From a virus: DNA of 27,959 nt. A model generated the notes under the pieces. It was given only the letters and a program-made list of their open reading frames with translations, was not told the DNA's origin and did not search any database. A program made the translations under genes and the position numbers. Shown here one piece after another: positions 25,501 through 27,959 of this stretch (its first letter is position 1; every line of letters starts with the position of its first letter). Where the stretch lies: positions 1-27,959 of the IMG/VR virus record IMGVR_UViG_3300012936_000125. One strand, 5' to 3'.

Positions 25501-27171
25501 GGAGTTGCTATTGCGGCAACAATTACTGGTGATGGAGGAAATGGATACCAGATTGGTGACGTGCTGACTCTTGGAAATATTGGAGTTGCTAGTGTTGGTA
25601 GAAATGTTAGATTTACTGTAGCAGGAATTGGTTTAACAACACAATTAATACTTGATAATGTTCAAGGTGATTTTGCGGTTGGTGCTGCTGGAACTATCAA
25701 ATTTATTAATAACGCTGGTATTTCAACAGAACTTAATGGACTAACTGGTGGCGGTGATGTTACAATTCCTACTGGTGGAATAACTGAAGTCTCTGATGGT
25801 ATTCACATTAAGGTAAACCATAAGAATCATGGTATGAATTTTGATGATAACATCGTTAGAATATCTGGAGTTCTACCCGACATTAAACCAACAAAACTCA
25901 CTGTTGCATATGATAAAGCATCTACAGATCCAATAACAGTCTCAGATGCGTCTACATTTAGCAGTTTTGAAGGAGTTGGTATTGGTACAACTAATACAGG
26001 TTTACTTTTGATTGGAGAAGAACTGTTAGAATATACTTCTTCTACTGCTACTACAATCGGCGGAATTACAAGAGGTGTTCTTACAAAGTCATATCCAGTT
26101 GGAACTAAAGTTTATAAGTATGAACTTGGTGGAGTAAGTCTCGCAAGAATTAATAGAGCACATACTCTAAGTGCAGCTACTGTACCTGATCCAATTACCT
26201 TGGATTCATATCATATCAAACTTGATATGGCTCAAAAGTATGGCAATGGTAATACAGATTCTCTTGGTGCTACTAATAATGCTGATAGGAGTGTTAATAC
26301 ACCTTTCAACAAATTATTCATTGGAGGAAACAAATCGACTGGTGGAGAAAACGTAAAAGCAACTCAAAATATTGCATTTGAAGGTATTAAACCACTCGTT
26401 CATAATATGACAGTTGAAGGAACTACTCTCACAGCAACTGTTAGGACCACCACTGCTCAAAGTATCAGCGGAGATGAAATTCCATATGTAAATGCTGGAT
26501 TTGAAGATATTACTCTTAACCAGAATAATTACTTCAATACTCCTAGAGCAATTTTCTCTAAAGAAAATGAGGATGCTAAGTTGGATTCCTTGACGGGCAA
26601 TAAGTCACTTCAAATGAGACTTTTGCTTGGAACAACTAATACTAAAGTAACTCCACAAATTGATCTCCAAAGATGCAGTCTTGAAACGTTCTCAAATAGA
26701 ATTAATAGTGAGATTACAAATTATGCAACGGATCCTAGAGTAAATAGTCTCTTTGATGATCCAAGTGCATGTCAATATATCTCCAAAGAGATAACTCTTG
26801 ACAGCCCTGCTTCTTCTATAAGAATCATGCTCGATGCTCATGTCAATCAAGAAAGTGATATTAGAGCATTCTATTCTACAAGTGCTGACCCTGGATTTGA
26901 ACCAATCTTTATACCATTCCCAGGTTATGCTAATTTGAATACAAGAGGTGATATTATCAACGAAGAAGATAGTGATGGAACACCAAATGTATTTGTTGAA
27001 TCTTCGTCAAGACAAGGATTTAAGTATGAAGATTTTGAATTTAAAGAGCATGTGTTTGAAATTGATAAACTTGCCTCGTTTAGATCTTACAGAATCAAGA
27101 TTATTCTTGCTTCAACAAGTCAAGTACTTGTTCCAAAAGTAAAAAATTTACGAGTAATTGCCTTCGCATAA
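19519..27171 (+). CDS. Giant 2550-residue DUF4815-type baseplate/tail structural protein
   Basis: The N-terminal 560 residues match the DUF4815 pattern as I know it: NLNVAPYFDDFDPTNDYHKV, FKPGYPVQARELSTLQSILQ (about 27-46), GQHFFKEGAKVIPGN and RITPGKAYVKGYEIE near 366-380. After a basic stretch (residues 805-819, ten K/R of fifteen) come DYSYYQGRIDRLYLNKDGKF, a coiled coil (KDIKKLEERIRNLEYYTSLS, about 1155-1185), FFDGKDVTKYCVPKLIEI (about 1473) and GWYDPLAQSFLV (about 1718), then a LARINRAH block (2208-2215). The C-terminal 170 residues look like a beta sandwich ending in PKVKNLRVIAFA. Two G-x-G-Y modules occur at 1951-2020. Related proteins in marine T4-like phages are annotated virion structural. 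I infer a peripheral baseplate role replacing T4 gp9/gp10-type functions. It starts 6 bases after gp8 without a clear ribosome site and ends 1 base before the next ATG. Confidence 0.93.
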   Translation: MPQQTNLNVAPYFDDFDPTNDYHKVLFKPGYPVQARELSTLQSILQNQIEKFGQHFFKEGAKVIPGNTGYSQLYYAVQLTNTYQGVPVEAYIDQLVGATITGQTSGVTATVDNVLYSADSERDNLTLYVAYKGSSTRDNATQTFSDGEELISNQVIASGLLGNSVINPGTPFARTIPSGSSATSSVFQIEAGVYFVRGNFVNVNRESLILDQYSNTPSYRVGLFVSEEIVNSNADESLNDNSQGFNNYGAPGADRLKISLSLFKKSLTDFNDDNFIELATIVDGVLQTSQVKRGSAGRGGAVFYDDLSDVLARRTFDESGHYIVKPFNVSIINSLNNNRGNQGFLDAGKFSPSGTPVSDDLALCRITPGKAYVKGYEIETIAPTFIDVDKPRVTRTIEDQFFQYNTGPTVRLNSVYRSPSVGVGNTFVLSLRDQRVGVNSETPSGKEIGLARVFDFKLESGSYDTAFPKLNEWGVSLYDIQPFTELTLNQSIDLTVPVYVEGNSSGATGFLRSSVNAGTAVTVYDKKGQFLENEVLIFRSGISTQRITENRTVSNITSYGISDVKSVYSNTGIVGGTNGNPTVGINTFSANVIQSISDSVENVASITAVSAGVATITSVSPRIPGILKVNDLLEFSNLSISETLPIVVRVTEVASSSVTVEAVASVEGEVAGTLPSTPFTMAQGELKILTSALDISSDNTLYTPFPKQNIAAVDLTDASLSIRKTFTIDIAANQIAGSSLITLTLPEGESYLPFTNERYTLTRSNGLIEVLTADKFTFSSNGREIQIRNLSNDDTGAKLTVTVEKRKVKSKKKVKNRVRSVIIDKSISPASGIGSTTINDGLTYGNYPFGTRVQDKVISLNSPDIIEIHGIFESADSNPSSFGSPSMELVQLNGPTATTTDMLLGELFVGQTSGASAVVSEVVNNTTIRYISKNNFKFVEGETIIGQETEVGGVISDLDTSAFDISTNYTYNSGQKKTFYNHGFLTRNSDVEPPSKKIKIYFKSASFDATDTGDIVTVDSYNDFNYSTEIKSIDGYMNTDIIDLRPRVSQYTTTTGSRSPLEFLGRTFNTVGNSVPNILASNENIFLDYSYYQGRIDRLYLNKDGKFQMKFGLPSDNPVSPNPVDDAIEIAEIRYPPYLHNVQQVSINYLKYKRFQMKDIKKLEERIRNLEYYTSLSMLESNTANMFVPDSDGLNRFKSGFFVDNFSSFKTQDYFLSRKNSIDQTHKLMRPSHFTTSVDLMTGPVIDVDQTADKRTSVVEGVNVRKQNDIISLEYSEVEYVKQTFATRTESVTPFLISFWQGTISLVPSSDNWVTQNRIEAATIDVPGNYAQVMAEAEEQFNVDPQTGFAATIWNSWETNWTGATSVVRETRQRVDHTGFGPRFGRGGWINGGSGVAQWVQQSRAQTVEETLETVTQTGVSSRTGTTTMVVEEFEEIDAGDKVLSTEIISTVRSRNVEFYANNLKPTTRIYAFFDGKDVTKYCVPKLIEIEMKSGVFQVGETVSGRVLNLGLSEEGRDTNPSINFRVAQSNHRRGDYDSPTETYPNNPYVTGNIGIPETYSSTSTILNVDTFSLANQPQGSFFGHIQTGMTLVGETSGAEATVTNLRLVTDISSALGGSFFIPDPSNRDNPTFETGTNTFTLTNDPDNDQNAATTIGEEAYPTSGSLETVQGQIISVRNARIENRQEFESELVNRTLDTEVVSSRNIGEAIISETVVGWYDPLAQSFLVQESPGVFLTKCDVFFRTKDDSNVPVRFQLRTMKDGFPTPNVLPFSEVVLHPEEVITSDDGTVATTIEFEAPVYLEGNATEYAICLISNSTKYSVYISRVGENDIISDTYISNQPTLGSLFKSQNASTWEASQWEDLKFTLYRAEFETTGSIELYSPELDEGNKQIATLVQNPINVVSKQIRVGLGTTVHDVNYELGNTFFQGSSSKPTATGNLVGVAASATGTLTITNPGIGYTPADGTAGFSNVNLVTVSGTGVNATANITIQNGVAIAATITGDGGNGYQIGDVLTLGNIGVASVGRNVRFTVAGIGLTTQLILDNVQGDFAVGAAGTIKFINNAGISTELNGLTGGGDVTIPTGGITEVSDGIHIKVNHKNHGMNFDDNIVRISGVLPDIKPTKLTVAYDKASTDPITVSDASTFSSFEGVGIGTTNTGLLLIGEELLEYTSSTATTIGGITRGVLTKSYPVGTKVYKYELGGVSLARINRAHTLSAATVPDPITLDSYHIKLDMAQKYGNGNTDSLGATNNADRSVNTPFNKLFIGGNKSTGGENVKATQNIAFEGIKPLVHNMTVEGTTLTATVRTTTAQSISGDEIPYVNAGFEDITLNQNNYFNTPRAIFSKENEDAKLDSLTGNKSLQMRLLLGTTNTKVTPQIDLQRCSLETFSNRINSEITNYATDPRVNSLFDDPSACQYISKEITLDSPASSIRIMLDAHVNQESDIRAFYSTSADPGFEPIFIPFPGYANLNTRGDIINEEDSDGTPNVFVESSSRQGFKYEDFEFKEHVFEIDKLASFRSYRIKIILASTSQVLVPKVKNLRVIAFA
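25369..25578 (+). repeat. Two-module G-x-G-Y unit inside the DUF4815 protein
   Basis: TGTLTITNPGIGYTPADGTA is followed about 45 residues later by AIAATITGDGGNGYQIGDVL. The first copy resembles the NPGSGYTTTNPP copy at 13597 in the giant protein 12 kb away, which supports exchange or common origin of modules between the two genes. Confidence 0.75.
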
Positions 27172-27172
27172 A

Positions 27173-27400
27173 ATGGATATCTATTCTGTTAAAGGTCATA
27201 AGGATCTCGCCAGAGATCCTGAAACCAATACTATTGTAAATGTAAATAGACTTGAGTATGAGCAATACATTGCCAAAAGAAAAGCAAAATCTGAAAAGAA
27301 TCAACAAGTACAGACAATGGAAGAAGACCTTGCTAATGTAAAAAATGAACTTAATGAAATCAAGTCATTACTAAAGGAGTTAATTAATGGACCCAAATAA
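27173..27400 (+). CDS. Small 75-residue protein with C-terminal coiled coil
   Basis: The ATG at 27173 gives MDIYSVKGHKDLARDPETNT and continues for 75 residues. An in-frame ATG at 27158 would add five residues but lies inside the end of the 2550-residue gene. I prefer 27173, which follows that gene's stop by one base with the AAAATG leader seen at other starts here. The N-terminal 35 residues look ordered. Residues about 45-72 show heptad-spaced hydrophobics (M, L, V, L, I, L, L) with E/K flanks, a short coiled coil probably used to form an oligomer. The domain is not recognised. The position suggests an accessory virion or assembly protein. It overlaps the next gene by 14 bases. Confidence 0.8.
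   Translation: MDIYSVKGHKDLARDPETNTIVNVNRLEYEQYIAKRKAKSEKNQQVQTMEEDLANVKNELNEIKSLLKELINGPK
27376..27380 (+). promoter_or_regulatory. Strong ribosome binding site of the 55-residue gene
   Basis: AAAGGAGT (27373-27380) lies inside the end of the preceding gene, with the GGAG core (27376-27379) seven bases before the ATG at 27387. It is the only strong Shine-Dalgarno sequence seen at a gene start in this window and it decides this start. Confidence 0.8.
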
Positions 27401-27554
27401 AATTGAGATAAAAGGTTTAGAAAAATCTTTTGCGTATCAAAAGATTGCATCTGAGATAGATAGTTGTGATGACCGTGACATGCTAAAAAATATTGCAAAG
27501 TCTTTTGCAAAACTATATTATAAACAGCAAGAAACAATCGCAATTCTAGGATAA
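27387..27554 (+). CDS. Small 55-residue helical protein of unknown function
   Basis: The ATG at 27387 opens 55 codons (MDPNKIEIKG to QQETIAILG) and stops at TAA 27552-27554. It overlaps the preceding gene by 14 bases in another frame and has an AAGGAG ribosome site seven bases upstream, which makes it a convincing gene despite its size. The sequence looks all-helical and amphipathic: KSFAYQKIASEIDSCDD, then MLKNIAKSFAKLYYKQQETI. One Cys occurs at residue 28. I recall similar short helical proteins of unknown function in T4-like marine phages but cannot name a family. Overlap and coupling with the coiled-coil gene suggest that the two products may act together. Confidence 0.8.
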   Translation: MDPNKIEIKGLEKSFAYQKIASEIDSCDDRDMLKNIAKSFAKLYYKQQETIAILG

Positions 27555-27558
27555 TAAA

Positions 27559-27945
27559 ATGCCCAGTAGAAATATAACTTTTGATCCAGACTTAGGTGTA
27601 CCCTATGGCACTAATTTAACAATATATGGTGGGGCTAATTTTAGTACTACCTTTAATGTGACAACTGCGGCAAATACAGCGTTTGATTTAACTGACTACA
27701 CTGGATCTAGTGCTATTTCTAAAAGTGTTTCTGTTGGAGCAACCTTAGGAATAACAACATCTTTTACTGTTGGTATTACTAGTGCTCTGGGAGGAAAACT
27801 AAATATATCTCTTGGATCAACTGCAACTAGAAGCCTTGCGGAAGGTAGATACGTTTATGATGTATTAGTAAGTAGTGGATCAACCACATATACTTTAGTA
27901 AATGGAAATATTATGGTAGTTCCTCCCGTTTCATCAGCACCCTAA
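27559..27945 (+). CDS. Small beta-rich virion protein, possibly BppU N-terminal-like
   Basis: A 128-residue protein starting MPSRNITFDP four bases after the previous stop, with leader ATAATAAA. It is rich in G, S, T and V with alternating hydrophobic residues and almost no charge, as expected for a beta sandwich. The layout GTNLTIYGGANFSTTFNV, FDLTDYTGSSAISKSV, GGKLNISLGS, GRYVYDVLVSSGSTTYTLVN and a final GNIMVVPPV resembles a small structural domain found in many tail modules (the N-terminal domain of upper baseplate protein BppU is the nearest named family I know). The match is by eye and moderate. It probably decorates the tail tip or anchors a fibre. The last 14 bases of the window after its stop hold no gene. 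Confidence 0.85.
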   Translation: MPSRNITFDPDLGVPYGTNLTIYGGANFSTTFNVTTAANTAFDLTDYTGSSAISKSVSVGATLGITTSFTVGITSALGGKLNISLGSTATRSLAEGRYVYDVLVSSGSTTYTLVNGNIMVVPPVSSAP

Positions 27946-27948
27946 ATA
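27941..27948 (+). promoter_or_regulatory. Weak candidate late promoter CCTAAATA at the right edge
   Basis: CCTAAATA agrees with NATAAATA at seven of eight positions counting N. It contains the TAA stop (27943-27945) of the preceding gene, like the motifs at 490 and 15551. The gene it might serve lies outside the window, so spacing cannot be tested. Confidence 0.25.
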
Positions 27949-27959
27949 CAGTTAGGAAA

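Noticed and set aside
27158-27172. Upstream ATG start for the 75-residue gene
   Set aside because: It would place five codons inside the end of the preceding gene. The ATG at 27173 has the AAAATG leader common in this cluster and a better N-terminus.
1-27959. Photosynthesis or other host-derived metabolic genes, tRNAs, integrase or attachment sites
   Set aside because: None was recognised. All convincing genes are structural or small unknowns, and gaps are too short for RNA genes.

Overview
The window is the tail baseplate region of a large T4-like myovirus. Three genes are recognisable orthologues of T4 baseplate wedge genes in T4-like order: 25 (724-1125), 6 (1127-3211) and 8 (17959-19512). 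The low GC content (roughly one third), the N-terminal motif and LamG domain of the fibre gene, a DUF4815-type structural protein and NATAAATA late-promoter-like motifs point to a marine T4-like phage of the cyanophage/pelagiphage kind. The host (Prochlorococcus, Synechococcus or SAR11-like) cannot be decided from these bases. Every gene is on the + strand and intergenic gaps are tiny. There are no tRNAs, host metabolic genes, insertion sequences or CRISPR arrays.

Layout. 1-675: a conserved-looking protein of unknown function and a 53-residue gene. 724-3211: gp25 and gp6, one base apart. 3229-15555: a 4108-codon gene in the place where T4 has gene 7, made largely of repeated beta-rich modules and containing a YHYH-type domain. 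15578-17920: a tail fibre or adhesin with a LamG/concanavalin A-like domain. 17959-19512: gp8, enlarged by two insertions compared with T4. 19519-27171: a 2550-residue DUF4815-type structural protein. 27173-27554: two small overlapping genes. 27559-27945: a small beta-rich structural protein. About 25 of 28 kb codes for virion structure, and two proteins take up 20 kb.

How it works together. gp25, gp6 and gp8 are the conserved wedge scaffold. No sequence resembling T4 gp9, gp10, gp11 or gp12 is evident. I infer that the 4108-, 780- and 2550-residue proteins supply the wedge arms, fibre attachment and host-contact parts in their place. The main surprise is that the giant protein, the insertion in gp8 and the DUF4815 protein share the same repeat modules, above all one of about 35 residues ending in G-x-G-Y. 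It looks as if these neighbouring genes exchanged or duplicated a common set of parts.

Expression. NATAAATA motifs lie 17-22 bases before the starts at 514, 724, 15578 and 17959, which fits T4-type late transcription. Two of these, and a weaker one at the right edge, use the TAA of the preceding gene's stop codon as part of the motif. Most starts have only an A-rich leader. The gene at 27387 is the one with a clear Shine-Dalgarno sequence.
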